Shown: positions 1 to 12,825, counted from the first letter of the stretch. The stretch is 64,000 nt of DNA from Dryococelus australis (GCA_029891345.1 CM057009.1:208128709-208192708); one strand, 5' to 3'. Notes: a model not told the origin generated them from the letters alone. Program-made: numbers and translations.

Positions 1-126
1 AATGAACACAGTGTGTATATTCCACCGCACTCGGAATTTGACGTCCAAGGCTAAAACAAAATATATTTATTGACTATTATTCCAAAAGAGAGGTCTTCGA
101 AAAGTGCTCATTTTACTGTGAATGCC
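1..126. repeat. Right end of a MITE (family also at 37508-37923)
   Basis: Bases 95-126 match the right terminal repeat of the MITE at 37508-37923, with a shared core of AAAAGTGCTCA followed by a TGTGAATGCC/TCATGAACAGCC-type end. The rest of the element lies left of the window. It has no coding capacity. Assignment rests on this end alone and on a weaker internal match (an ACTCGG block near base 30). Confidence 0.5.
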
Positions 127-1620
127 TTATATACAATGATATTGTTCCCTTTATGATAGTGTCTATGCGTCAATAGCACTAATAATTATTAAATTTGTTG
201 GGACAGGTCTGATGTCCCTTGTGTTAATTTTACCATTGACCTAATGTGTAAGGCAGTAGCTCTTTTGTATTATGGCCAGACCTTGGGTTCCCTTTTTACA
301 GATTGAGTATTAATCCAAAATCAATTTTGCCATTAATGAAACCAAACAATTTCTTCTGAATGTGAATGTAACATTATAATTATTTGGAAAGGGACATGTG
401 ATGTGTAATAATTTTTTTGTGTAACATGTTTGGATTAATTTACTTTGTGTGATAATATGATAATATGAATGTATAAAAATGTAAACAAATAATTTTCTTT
501 GCATGATATTAATTCTCAGTTCAGGAATTATACAATTGCCATTCAGGTAGGTTTCGATTTAGGACAGCTTTCTTCGAAATCATTCTCAAACTGAGGAGGG
601 TAATTTAGAATTGCAGTATATAATAATTTATATATTCGGGAATTATTTTAGCTTGCTATATTTCAGTAAACAATAGTAATTCATTAAATATTAATAATAT
701 TGGGGCAATTTAAATTTGTTTGTATTAGATATGTTTTTGTTTTTCCCAAATTTATTAATTTATTTGAGTAATTTCATCAGTAGTAACAGACATCATATGA
801 TGACATTGCATCTTTTCACTGTGTTAGTAAGCTAGAAATGAAGCCGCCTTATTACGCTACATGATGAAATGATGAAAGTACAGGAAGTCACATTTGGCTG
901 ACGTGTCCTGCTGTTCGAATGCAATACTTTGATTTCCAGAGCCACATCCACATTTGCGTGCTATTTTTTGCCACTGCTGCACCAAGCAAGGCCACGATTG
1001 GGCCACGTTCACATGATGAAATTTAAAATCAATATATAGATGAAGCATTACCTTTCTCATGCATCATGGTATAATGAGTAGTCAGTCGAACAATCTGCAG
1101 CGAGTGATCATTTAGCTCTCACCGACCGCACCTGCTACTTTAACCTTCTGTTGATTTTCGGACATTTTTGAAATCTATTAAATTTATTTTCCGTTAGTGC
1201 GAGAAGTCCTTAGGGTGCTGGGAGAGGAATTAGTGCTTTACTCTCATCATCATAATTTAATTTACTTTGAAGAGAGAAGTTTTGTTTTATGAACTTGAAA
1301 AGGCTGCCATTGTATCTCTGGAGTTTTTGTTGTCTTCTGCAAGTGTCAGTTGTTTTTTTTTTGTGCCAATAATTTTGAACAATTGGCAATAAACTTTCAG
1401 TGAACAGTATAAATCATATTTTATTTATTTTCTGTTGGCGCCCTTTTTATCATCGTTTATTTTCATTTTTTGTTCAGAGTTTCATATTTTCAACTAAGCT
1501 AGTTTTGAGCTAATGTTTACTGCAGACTCCAACATAGTCTCTTACAGAAAACATTACAACTTGTCGGTTTATAATTTTATATTTTATGTCTTGTTGGTTT
1601 TGTATTGTGATTTGTGTGTG
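127..1620. other. No gene recognised
   Basis: AT-rich intergenic or intronic DNA. I see no conserved coding stretch, no tRNA-like fold and no tandem array here. Short open frames are scattered and unlike any family I know. Confidence 0.5.
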
Positions 1621-1625
1621 TGATT

Positions 1626-2240
1626 TTATGTAGCTAAAGTTTTCCTTTTCTGTTGCATCCCTTCTTTTGAAGTCTGGTTTTGCATGTTTCCTTTTGAATT
1701 GTTTGGAGCGTTCTGAAATATCAGTGTGACTTGTAATTTTTTTTTTGGGAACATGGGACAGTTTTTTGCATGATGACCTTCATAGAAACACAGTGCCAGG
1801 CCCGCCCAGAAAGGGCGGCGGGTGAGTACACTCTGGCTCGGGTCCCACATCGTGAGGGTCCCCACGAGGTGGAAATTAAAAAAAAAAATTCTTTACGTTA
1901 ATCTACCCTTGTGATCAAACATTCTGAGCAACCGTGTTCACTGACTGACTCACCCATGCCAAGCCATCCTGGACAAACCCAGTGGCAATCAAGCACTTAA
2001 GTGGAAAAGGGGGGGGGGGGTGCTATCTCTGTTATGCTGTGTGCAGCCTTTACATATAGAGAAGGGTCATAAAACAATAAACTAACTCTCATCGACAAGT
2101 AGTACCATTAGTTGGGCAGTCACTAGGGCAAACTTTTCTTCCAGAGAGATAGTCAGTGTAACATGACTTGAGATCGGTACAACAAGGCAGCATTCTAGTG
2201 CTGATCATGTGCTCTGATCGTGTGCATCATATTTATTTGC
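1626..2240 (-). pseudogene. Relic of an LTR-retrotransposon gag (zinc-knuckle region)
   Basis: Read on the minus strand, an open stretch at 1626-1865 contains CFYEGHHAKNCP, which resembles a retroviral-type zinc knuckle (C-x2-C-x4-H-x4-C) that has lost its second cysteine. Upstream, around 2190-2220, the block CGATCAGARCACATGATCA recurs in the gag relic near 11020-11050, so both probably come from one family. No LTR, protease or polymerase was found beside it. The surrounding frame is broken. A chance CH-rich frame remains possible. Confidence 0.35.
2009..2020. repeat. Poly-G tract, 12 nt
   Basis: Homopolymer of twelve G, interrupting the gag-like relic region. Its length may vary between individuals or be mis-called in assembly. 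Confidence 0.9.
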
Positions 2241-3292
2241 GAAGCTGGAAAATTGAAAAGACACCAATAGTGAAATGTAAATGTGGTAGTACTTTTGCAC
2301 TATCTGCAATTCATATTTTTATATAATGCCCTTATATTTAGTAATCACATTCTAAAAACAGTCCGTGGTTCAATATATAGCCAGTTTCAAATATATATTT
2401 GCTACTGATTGGGCCGATTGTGGTTAATTTCTTATTTTCTATTTAATTAAAATATGTAGCTTGGAAAATAACGGTGTATTAGTAAACATAACTGTTTGAG
2501 ATATAAATAACTGGTTGATTATTTCAGTATCCTAGACAAGTCTTTTATTTTGCGAAGTTTTACTCTTGTGTTAATTTTCTTTTATAATTATGCAAGGGAA
2601 GCGTAATAACTGGTATACACATTTACATATTAAGGATAAACCTGCAGTTCCTCACATAATCAGTATACCATATTTCCTCGTTTTTAAATATATTTTTTAT
2701 TATGTGCACCTACTATTGTTGAGTAAAAAAATTTCTGCCAGTCTTTGAGCATCATAAATGTATAGTTTTTCGTGTATTTTATTCAAATCATACCTATAGA
2801 TAGAGTACACAGTGATAGCTTTCTGTAATTCAGGGGTAATTTTGTTTTATCCATTCAGCCAGTGCCTGGTGTTTATTATCGTCTCATTACACGTATCGAG
2901 CTAGCTCGATTACCTTATTTTTTCCATAAAAAAGAGGAAATTTTGAGTTAATTCCATGAACTTCTTCATCTCTGTAATTTTCACGTGTGGGTTTATATTT
3001 TTAAAATGATGTATCTTAACAATTACGTAGTAATAACCGATCTTGCAAAAGGAACCACACATTTTCTATTTACGAATCACAATTTTTTTTTTTGTGTGTG
3101 TGTGTGTGTGTAGACACACATGTGATGCACGCATGCGTGCACCCCCCCCCCCTTAAAAAATTTATTCCAAATTTGAGTTTGGCAAAGTAATCTATCACTT
3201 CTCTAAAGTCTAGCTTTCTATCTATGGATAGCCTCATAGAAATAAGTGATAATCCAGTCACGGTTTTCTGACCCTTTAGTGATTCGTAGACA
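2241..3292. other. No gene; (TG)n and C-run at 3093-3152
   Basis: AT-rich DNA with no recognisable gene. It contains a TG dinucleotide run (about 3093-3110), then alternating purine-pyrimidine sequence and a run of eleven C (3142-3152). Confidence 0.6.
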
Positions 3293-3480
3293 TAAGCTTT
3301 TTATGGTTAATTGAGCACTTTTGAAGGACCTGCTTAAGGTCTACTTTTGTGCTTATTCTGCCGTATGTAAAATTTACATTCCCATGGGCCTTATGACTTT
3401 ATTCGTGCGCAAGTCAAGCGAAAACGTGAAATTTTTAGAGTCTATTTTAAGATTGGAAAATGACTGCCTTTCACTCGCAT
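3293..3480. repeat. Decayed MITE copy, left half
   Basis: The segment GAGCACTTTTGAAGG, followed by CCTGCTTAAGGTCTACTT and an internal CTTTATTCGTGCGC block, aligns in order with 37524-37640 (GAGCATATTTGAAAG, CCTGCTTAAGATCTACTT, CTTTATTCATGCGC). Its right terminal repeat could not be found, so the copy is truncated or too diverged to bound. Confidence 0.6.
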
Positions 3481-3697
3481 ATTTAGATTTTGCAGACTAA
3501 AGGTCTGGTATACCTGGAGTCCCATTTGGGTGCCACGCAAGCTATTTGGGGAAACATAACTCTGATGGAGAACACAATATTATTTCACTACGTCATGTAA
3601 TTAAAACCATTTATCTTACATCCTGTTACATTATAAATTATAAAACACTTTACATTTTACATAATTACTTTAAACTGCACCAGGAGAGTGTGTTACA

Positions 3698-4258
3698 TTG
3701 AGTTACTCTTTACCTGCAAGTATTTATATATTATCTAAACTATTGCCACCCATCAGTCTAAGAGTTCATCTCCTAACTGCTGTAATGGCATTACCTTTGC
3801 TTTGCCCAAGGCTGATTGTTATTACGGCTACGACGGACGAAACCCCATCTGGTGGTCCAATTTGCTTGTTAGCTGGATTTAGTAAAACCCGAGCTCGACT
3901 GTTTGGCGGCCTTAAATATGGCAGCTGTTTACAATACTTGCATTTATTTGCAAACTGCCCCGTGGCTTGTTTCTTGATTGCTGCGGCAGTGCTATGTTTC
4001 CGTGACCTCTCTATCTTTTTGAACCTGGGACGGCACGTTCATGCTAGGAATTTAGCTTGTGCCTGCCAACATCACAACAGTATCCTTTCACTCAAACCAT
4101 TGAAACAAGATTATTGTTGCCTTTTTATCAAATCCAGTACCCAAAAAAAAACACATTTATCCGACATAAACTTTTGGCATCACTTAACCATCCGTCTTGA
4201 AAGATTTATCATACTGAAACTGCACTTTTCTATGTGTGCACGAAGAAGTTCAAGCTGA
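3698..4258 (+). other. Unassigned 186-residue open frame
   Basis: A continuous + strand frame from ATG to TGA, long for this AT-rich region. The product would be rich in Leu, Ser, Cys and His, with a hydrophobic stretch near residues 85-105 (ANCPVACFLIAAAVLCF). I recognise no family, and no splice sites or neighbouring coding blocks support it. It lies directly after a MITE relic. It could be chance or part of an unknown repeat; I do not call it a gene. Confidence 0.15.
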
Positions 4259-4767
4259 ATGTACCAGTATATTATATATTATGATTCCAAGGTGCAAGCA
4301 TGAATCAATAGCCAGGTGGAGTCAATGAGTTACAAGCGTAGAGTGAATATAGTTAGAAGTATTGACATGCTTTATCGTGCTACTTGCTGGTCTTGATCAC
4401 ACTCACATAAGACTGCATAAGAAGGGACGTTGTGGTACAGGAATGCCAGAATTTAACATAATCTCGCCAATAACCATGCCACACCACTAACATGACTATA
4501 TTGTAAGTAGTATAAACATTTATATTTGGCGCCAGGGGCTTGAGGCTTGGGAGCCAAGGCACCATGGCTGCCATCTTAGTTGTCATAATTTTGCACAGAA
4601 AATACTGTTATTTCGCACAGAAAATGGCCAAAATTGCCAGAAATGCTTGCAAAACCACCAAAATTTCACGAAAAAAACGTGTTTTTGAACAATTTTGCAC
4701 ACTGAAAGTGCACACTTGCTCAACCACCCGGAATTTACTCAATCCAGCTGGATGACTACAATGTGGC

Positions 4768-5325
4768 GTTGACTCCTTGTGTGTAGAGTCGGGGGTGTGG
4801 AGTCACCCTGACAGCACTTTGCACTCCTGTATTCTGGTAGGTTTTCTCTGGGTGCTCCCAACCAATAGTATTATAGTTTTCCTTTCTACCGGAAGTGTGC
4901 GCTTCCAGCACACACATTCTGCTTTTAGATGGAGACCTTGTTCCCGAGGCTCCCTGGCAGCCATAGGACAAGTATGTCCTAAGCACACATATAAGCATAG
5001 TTGGCTGTAATATCCAAACCATGTAAGATACAACTACCTAAATTGTAACTAGTGAAAGTGCAAATATCATGCTCTGTCATTCCGATGGAGGAGTTTTCCC
5101 CGAGTGCTCTTACCCATGATTAGTTCCTATCATATATGTGCCCTGTCAATCCTATCACACGAATCCCTGCGAAACCCCAGTCTGAAATCCTTGCGATAAA
5201 ACTCTAACATAGACATCAGCACTGACACTGAAAAGGACCGAAGTGTCAAGTATAGCCTAAGCGCACTTACAATCATAGTTGGGTGTAATTTCTGAACTGT
5301 TTGAGATGCAACTACCAAATTCATA
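4768..5325. repeat. Two degenerate tandem units, period about 278 bp
   Basis: The block starting CAAGTATGTCCTAAGCACAC at about 4969 recurs as CAAGTATAGCCTAAGCGCAC at about 5247. Both continue with a CATAGTTGG(C/G)TGTAAT-type sequence and end in CAACTACC. Earlier parts of each unit also correspond (TCTCTGGGTGCTCCCAACCA versus CCCCGAGTGCTCTTACCCAT). Open frames across it are not conserved between units, so it is non-coding. Confidence 0.6.
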
Positions 5326-5339
5326 ACATAGGCATCACC

Positions 5340-5830
5340 CCAGACAACGAAAAGAGAAAACCTAGGACTTGCCTAAGCCAGTGACGTCCTCGACATACAT
5401 TGTATGTCAGGTGAAGAAATAAAGTAAATATTGGCATGGGTCTACGCACTCAACACAAAAAATGTAGGAGGAGTGCGGGATCGTTTCGGCTTCATCTTAG
5501 GTTACCAGTCCAACGCCTTGACCATACGACTACATTGCATGATAAGTGTGAGATGAAATAGCACACATATGCATATCGGCCTATGCACCCAACATAAATT
5601 ATATGGTTAGAGGAAGTAAATACCTTCATTGGGCTACACACTCGCCAGACGGTAAACTTGTCATCGCAAGCTGGCGAGGTGTTCTCTTTCCGGACTCACC
5701 TATACTAACACCTTCGGGACTTGCCTATGCTAGTGACATTGGAGAAGAAATACATGCATGGTTCTACGCACCCACCATACTTGTCATTGCGAGACGGTGA
5801 GGTTTTCTCCTTCTGGACCCGCCTAAGCTG
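5340..5830. repeat. Degenerate repeated segments
   Basis: GGACTTGCCTAAGCCAGTGAC (about 5366) recurs as GGACTTGCCTATGCTAGTGAC (about 5718). TTGTCATCGCAAGCTGGCGAGG (about 5658) recurs as TTGTCATTGCGAGACGGTGAGG (about 5783). GGTCTACGCAC recurs in altered form at least three times. Units are irregularly spaced, so this is an old, rearranged array. Confidence 0.5.
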
Positions 5831-5964
5831 ATGCGTTCTACAGGTGTGAACGATACAGTAACACTGCTACACACCGATGCAAAGAGAAAACACAATGTAA
5901 TAGAAAATAGTTACTAGCGCTTACCAACCAACACAATTGCACAAGCCAGGGTGCTGTGTATGTT

Positions 5965-7500
5965 AAATTATACTAGACAAGACCAGATCAGCACAAAAGA
6001 ATGATCTCATTACAAACCAAAATCATCACATTCAGAGTATAGACATCACTCTCAACACTAGCAGCGGCTGATCCAATGTCGTCGTGTGACAAGCAGTCGT
6101 ACTCTGTCTCCAACCTGCACTTGTGTACCGAGTCTTCAATGCTCGTAATTACAGCCAGCCTATAGATCATGCTCCCCACCAACACCACTGGGGTCGTGCT
6201 CCAGGGCCCAAGACCATAGTAATAGTAGTAACACATTCATGGCCAGCCTAGCCTGCACTCTGTACTGTATTCGTACTCAAGCCAATATAAAATATATTAA
6301 TACCACTACAGGTGACTCCGCCTGGCTATAGGAGCCTTTAAAGTGTCTGGTGGCATGCTAAGATGGGAATCTCCTTTAACGTCTTTATATAAAACTTGTA
6401 ACTCACAAGTGAACAACACTTTACAATATATTATTGTGTTTAAATGGGAGAGCAAGTATGTCATACTATTAAATAATGTGTAAGCCACTCTGTCGAATAA
6501 CTAACTAAGGTCCTTTTGACATCACGTTGGAACTAGTTCACCTTATGTAGATGCCGAAGGCTGAATCCTCTCAATGTATCGGCAGCAACGTTATATGCAC
6601 ACCCTTCTTGTGGCCCTTCTTCAGAGGTCGGCCACTGACAGATGTCCTGACAGCATCTCATGTGTCTAGAAGGCGTCTGGCATTGCCACGAGCCTCGCTC
6701 TGGCCTATATGGCCAGTTTGTTTAATGTTGCGCCACACTGTTTAATTTTTACCGCTTTTTGCAATCCCTCGTGTCTGACTTTCCCGCTTTGTGTGATGCT
6801 GGGTTCATGCATGAGCGTTAAATAAGGGCACATTCAGACTACTACAACTCGTTGTACTTGTGTACAGAGCCTTCATTGTGTGTAATGAAGAATGGCCATA
6901 CTCTGATGTTCGCGCTACTGCAACATTTATCACTGATGCTAGACAAGACCAGACTATCCTGAGCAGAAAGCTTTCCTTGCAAACCGAGTGAAATAAACTG
7001 GCCAACACTAGCAGCAGATCGCACGCCCAACCTGCCGCACAACTAACGTGAGAATCTGTAAAGCTGTGGTCGAACGACAGCACGAAGCATCGTGCTGGCA
7101 AGTCTAAGGATGTCACATAACACTAGCCGAGAAAGAGAGATGTTAGGGTGACAGACCAATCGAGTGCATGTCCCTTTACGAGAGGAATACAGTACCTAGT
7201 GCCAGAACCGTAAGCACATACGAAACAGCATAAACCATTAGTCGTGCAAGAGAGAGAATGCTACATGCTGGGGCAAAATAGTACATGTACTTATTTCGAG
7301 TATTTACCATCTATAATGCTAGAAATGCTAACTCATTACGAAACAAATTACCCATAATGAGTAAGAGGTATTGCTACATACACATACACTTCAACTATGT
7401 ATGTATTATGCTTTGAGAAGATGCGGAACATATGTTTAACTTAACAGGTGTAGCAGGGAAGACCTGTAATCTGCGAACGAATCTCATCATTGTGAACTCA
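5965..7500. repeat. Duplicated non-coding segment, offset about 967 bp
   Basis: CTAGACAAGACCAGA and the following CATTACAAACC at about 5972 match CTAGACAAGACCAGA and CCTTGCAAACC at about 6939. ACTTGTGTACCGAGTCTTCA at about 6120 matches ACTTGTGTACAGAGCCTTCA at about 6857. Block order differs between copies, so rearrangement followed duplication. The remainder to 7500 shows no gene. Confidence 0.5.
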
Positions 7501-7509
7501 CTGGAAGCA

Positions 7510-10229
7510 CAGGGTGGTCACCGATCCGGGAAAACTAGGAAAAAGTATGGAATTGAAAAGGACCCATGGAAAACCTGGAAATAGTCTGGAATTTTGTCCA
7601 TCTGTAGGGAATTTCCCCTCCCCTCTTTTCGGGCATTTCGAGTTTTGTCGCAGAATACTATGATAGTAGGTTGGGGTAGTTTTACGTGAACAATCATTTG
7701 TCAACATTGCGCAACATTTTCCCAGCCAGAGTAGTTTCCCACGCCCAGTTCCCGCCCACCCGTCGTAGTAGTTTCCCATGCTGAGCGACATGTCACTCTG
7801 GAGGGGAAGAATGTCAGCAGGCATATCTCATCTTACCTCTTTCAACATCTAAGCCTCACCGCTCGCTTGTTTTTCAATGTTTGTGTGTAATTTGCTGCGT
7901 GATGAAGTGATCATGTCGACTAGATATTCATCTCGTTTCCATGGGCTTCAGAAGACATTAAAGATAGAGGCAGTGCGGTGTGCAAAATGTGTGTTAAAAG
8001 TTTTAAAATAGATACAATGGGCAGGGGAGCATTTCTAAACCACACAAAATCTAAACTGCATCAAAAAATTCTTGCTGATAACTCTAGAAACTTGCAAGTT
8101 ACTGCATTATTTTCTGCACATTCGAACCAACACCCCAACTATTTATTCTTGCAGCAAATGTAAGTAACAATTGCTTGTAATATTTTTTACTGCTGTGTGT
8201 GTTTTAATCATCCCAAATGTGTCACTTGATTTAAACATTTAAACTAACGATGTAACATACACTTAGCTTTATTTAACTGTAAAAGTTTACAGCATAGCTT
8301 TAATTGCCACCCACCCACACAATAGCGAGCTAGAAAGCTACGAGTCTGCAATGCCTCGCGACTGCTGACTGCTAGACTGTTCGTAGCTTCTCTACAATCA
8401 GTGCATGCCTCCCGTGTCGCTTGTAACGATACTTCTTTCCTTCATTGTCGGCGTCGTATAGTCAGAGATGGGAATAATGCCCACGTTACTAATTTCATTT
8501 ATTTTGCAAATGTCTTCTGAATAAAATGACAGGACCAGGTGAAAGTGTATTTTACCATCCCCTTGTCTTGATGTTAAAACACTAATAAGTGCCATGACTT
8601 TTTACCAAGCTGAATAAGCCCGTATTTAGTCGTCTATGGTAGAAAAACTACCATTAACTCAATTACATATTAATTAAATATATAATGTAGACATTTTAAA
8701 AATGAAAGATGTCTCAAAAGTATTATTAACAAGTCTCATTACTATAAACAAAATGTGCGATATGCTGGGTTCATTTTCTGTTGCTGTAGAGTAAACTGGT
8801 CAGTTTATTTAAATTATATAAAAATTTTTTTAAATAAGGACACGCTTTTAGAATAAAGTGATATAAAGACTTAATAATAATACATAATGTTGTTATTGCC
8901 TATAAAAGTTTGAACTTTACGTGACATGTTTAATTTAGTGGGCTTTGAGTTCGGTTTCAGTTGCTTCTCATGAGAAAAACAGCTGATAAATCATGTGTTA
9001 ATAAGCAGCCGAATTCAGAATAAATTATACCCTAGATATATATAAATACAGCCTCTCGTTATTGCTGAAAAAAGTTAAAATTGTGCTAAGTAATTTAGGT
9101 TCGAGTGTCACTGCTTTTTAGCAGGCCATAAACATTTTTACAAATGCGCCGTACTGCAATTGGTATGCGCAAATTCATTTTAAGAGTTATTGACGATTGT
9201 TTACCTACCATGGAGACACCCGTTAATATTGGAGTCTAGGACGATGGCCCAGATATTTGTCGCTGCGCTGCGCAACCAGTACATTCCTTTTATTACTTCA
9301 TATTTTTCCTGAATTGTTATGGTTTTACACTAGCTACTGCTCACTTTGTCTTATCAGGAGTCGTCTATAGTCGAACCCCTTAAACGTGAGTTGTCAAATC
9401 GAAGCATAAAACCAAAAATAAAAACTAGGGCTGACAAAAAACCATAATTCAATAAAGTTGCGTACAAATATAGCCAATAATTGATACTTTCAGTTCCAAA
9501 CTCAGTGCGGGAAGTCGAAATCCAAAATCAAAATCCTAAAAATCGTCATTAATGTAGTAATGTTACGTGGCCTATGCAAATCTGAACGTGCATGCACACA
9601 TCACACACACATGCGTGGGTGCAATAATCATTCCACTCGCATGTAGGGATAAAAGGAAGTAGGAACCGCAGTCAATAGTCGGCGATGTATGAAAATAGCC
9701 CAACTTATGGCTGTCCCTACTTGTAATCACTGATGACAGGCACGCAGCATATAGCAAGCTGTGCACAGTTGGCCTGCAGATAAGCACCACATGGCGCGCC
9801 ACCTGGCTTGAGGACAGCTTTATATATATTATGTATATAAACTTGATTTATTTTGTCCAGGGTATATATTGCCTTTATGACCCGTTTTTCAAGGATAAAT
9901 CTTTATAAATAATGTAGAAGTAATTCAATTTTTAAAATTGGGCTTATAAATTGCATTCATTGCAGTTTTTCAAGGAAAGAATTTTTATAAGTAGTAACTT
10001 ACTGAATGTGGAAATAATTTTTTTTGTCTAGGGAGGTTATATTGCATTTATATTGTCTTTTTAATGCAAATTTGTATGTATTTCTATATATACTGCATTG
10101 TAAAAGATGGGACACTGTACAAAACTGGTTTTTTAAGTGTGTTTGTAAAATCTGGAAAATCCTTAGGATAACCTGGAAAAACCTGAAAAAATCCTGGAAT
10201 TTTATATTTTCAATAGAGTGGCCACCCTA
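7510..10229. mobile_element. hAT-like DNA transposon, decayed
   Basis: The left end CAGGGTGGTCACC and the right end GAGTGGCCACCCTA are inverted copies. Both are followed inward by GGAAAA/CTGGAA/GGAATTTT-type repeats (7528-7600 and 10150-10205). CAGGG ends of this kind are typical of hAT elements. The interior holds one zinc-finger exon (7912-8159) and otherwise AT-rich sequence with no transposase catalytic region recognised. An 8-bp target duplication is not clear; flanks 7503-7510 and 10229-10236 agree at only 5 of 8 positions. Confidence 0.65.
7912..8159 (+). pseudogene. BED/C2H2-type zinc-finger exon of a hAT-like transposase, frameshifted
   Basis: BED fingers bind DNA and commonly sit at the N-terminus of hAT transposases. 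The frame through 7924-8159 encodes a PWAS segment, then CKMCVKSFKIDTMGRGAFLN followed by H-x5-H, giving the C-x2-C-x16-H-x5-H arrangement and the IDTMG core seen in these fingers. An ATG at 7912 opens a different frame that would join it with a one-base shift between about 7936 and 7948, so the exon is broken. It ends at GTAAGT (8160-8165), a good splice donor. The rest of the transposase is not recognisable. Confidence 0.6.
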
Positions 10230-10639
10230 GAAACAATGACCATCCTGCCTTTCTGTGCACTGTATATATTACCGACCAAGAAAGCAACTCAACACCTGCA
10301 AGTACATCACAACCCCTTGACAAAACGTGCTTTGTTGTTACATATGCTATTGAAAGGAACTAATGAATGTACCCTGACAGTGGTGGAAACAGTGTACTAT
10401 CCTTGAAAATAAGGTATTGCAGGTTCAATTGCTGTAGAGAGTGGTAATAGTCTTTGCATGTTTGCCCGCAGTGAATAGACTGTCGTTCATCGGAAAACGA
10501 GTGGAAGCAAGACCACACTGCCAAATGTCATGACAATAGTAACTACCATTGTCTACAAGACCTAACCGTACGGCATAGGCCCCCTGAGAAGGAAGTGGGG
10601 GGTGGCCTATGGGGTGGGGGCTCAAACTCTGTTGTTTGC

Positions 10640-12110
10640 TCTAGGCCCCGAGGAACCTCTGGGCGGCCCTTAACAGAGCACATGTGATTGCAAACTGGGA
10701 TTTGCATCCTAATTTATTTTCTTTTGCTGTGTTATCTTTGTTGTTGTGTAGTGAAACATTACAGTTTTTGATTGAGTGATTTTCCTTTTGCATTCCTTTT
10801 AGTTGAATATTTTTTTGTTTGTTTTTCCTATGTGCCTCTTCAACAGCTGTTATACTTGTCATGTCAGTTGTCCTATTTTGACTATTTTAATTTTGCCACC
10901 TATTTACATGCTCTCCTGTATAGTATTTTTTGTGTTTAATATTATAGTTGTGGTAACCAGATTTGTTGCTTGTAGTATACAAGTTGTTTTTCTTAACTCT
11001 TGGTAAACTTTCTTGTGTATATTCTAGTGATCATGTGTTCTGATCGGCCCTACAGTTACTGGCCATTTTTTCTGCATATATAGGACAGTAGCCTCCCTTT
11101 ATTTCACACTTGCATTCCAGGGTGTAAGGGAGGTTTCCACACTCTGTATAAAAAGTTTTTTTTGTATACATTGAGGTTTTTTAATTGTGGGTGGTTTTAG
11201 GGGGTGGGTACTGTTGATGTGGTGTTCCATGTACTTGTGTCATATAAGTGTTGTTAAATAGAAATGGTGGTACATCAAATAAGGATAGTATGTTCCTTTC
11301 TGCATTGTGTGTAATTATTGGCCTAAAACATCCTTGCTGTGTCATATAACAGTTATTGTACCCTTTTTGATAAGGGTAATGGTGGCATGTGTCCTGAAGG
11401 TGAAAACATTGTTTTGGTAGTGTAATTTTTTTGAAATTTATTCTTATTTTCGTGGTGATGTTGACATAAGTTTTTATTGCTCTGTAGTTTTATGTTGTCT
11501 GACTTTTTATTTCCTTCAGTGTGAGTTTGTTGATTTCGTCCTTAATTGCTTACATCTCCTTATGTATATGGGGAGATGGTTGTTAACGGGTTTACTATGT
11601 TGTGTTTGTATTTCAAAAGTCCTGATACAATCTGTTTTATATGTTTTGCATGGCTACTAATGATGGGTTATTCATAACAATGAGTTTATCCACAACTGAT
11701 GGCAAGAGAGAATTTCATAGTATCTCCAATATTTCCTCCTCTGGCATGGTTAGTTTTACTTTCTGAACTAAATATAATATTTCTTGAATGTGTAATATTG
11801 CAGATTCACCCGATTCTTGTTTTTTTTAGTAGAGCTGTTTTTTGTACTGTACCCTATTTGCACCTGTTGCAAAAACTTGTGTTAGCTGCTGCATAATATA
11901 ATTCCATGTAAGTTGTTGCTGTTAAGCTGTTTCAATTATGTTGTGATATACTTTTTTTGCTAGTCCCACTAAGTGGAACTGCAACCTCTTTATTTTACTA
12001 GTTTCATCCCAGTCATTAATTTCACTACACTTTTCAAAATTTTCAAAAAATTCTACTACATCCGGCTCTGAACTCCAATGAAATTTTTCTATATTAATTG
12101 GCTGTTGCAA
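10640..12110 (-). pseudogene. gag relic of a gypsy-like LTR retrotransposon
   Basis: The open stretch at 11922-12110 (minus) includes FFENFEKCSEIN, WDETSKIKRLQFHLVG and AKKVY, the usual start of a gypsy capsid domain. Further along the same strand near 11060-11110 there is a degenerate zinc knuckle (CPIYAEKMASNC, second Cys and His lost). Stops and frameshifts interrupt it throughout. It lies downstream of the LTR-like block at 12826-13420 on the same strand, which fits LTR-leader-gag order. No polymerase follows before the hAT element at 10229. Confidence 0.6.
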
Positions 12111-12825
12111 TACAACATGACTAGGTTATGTAGTCGCCATCACTTCTGTATTGTTATTGCAGTTATGTTGTTTATAGGATTTTCACTAGAGTGGAATTCT
12201 GTTTGTGTACTATCTTCTGAATGGGTAGTATATAAATTATGATAAGGGTTTACTAAATCGCTGAGAGCGTGGTTCTAAATATTTATTTTCATCTTAGTGT
12301 ACTTTAGGCTAAATGTTAATACCTTCTGTTTAAAGGCCTATTATTGTGTGTACTTTCAGTCATTTCTTCTTGAATGATGCTCTGGTTTTAACTATAAAGA
12401 TAACTATGTGCTCCGATTATGTTGTGCATGTCCCGGACTGGCAGATAGAAGGTCAATGAAGTTTTTAAATTTTCTAGTTAAATATTTACTTATTTATTTA
12501 ATTATTAAAATACGTTTGAAGCATGTACTGTCTACTTATAATGCATGTATGAGTTATAAGTGGGATAGAGTAATTGAATATAAAAAGTATAACAACAAAG
12601 CACTGCTTATTACAGCCAATCCCTTTAAAACTTCTATTAAAAAATAATTTAAGCCCCAATGATGTAGATTTTGAGAATGCAGTGTTAGTGAAGGTATTGA
12701 TGTTTGGAATGGCATGGGTGCGATGGGGTACGGGTGGGTAAAGCATTTATTTAAAGGGGAGAGGAGGTGTATGGTAGAGTACTGATGCAAGGCGAGAGGG
12801 TCGGAAGGAACCAAGCCACCACCAA

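Noticed and set aside
10560..10672. Sequence AGGCCCCGAGGAACCTCTGG with GGGCGGCCC, resembling the end of some hAT elements, and a GC-rich patch at 1790-1865 that could be the opposite end
   Set aside because: The two patches do not align well as inverted repeats and no target duplication is visible, so I did not call an element from 1.8 to 10.7 kb.
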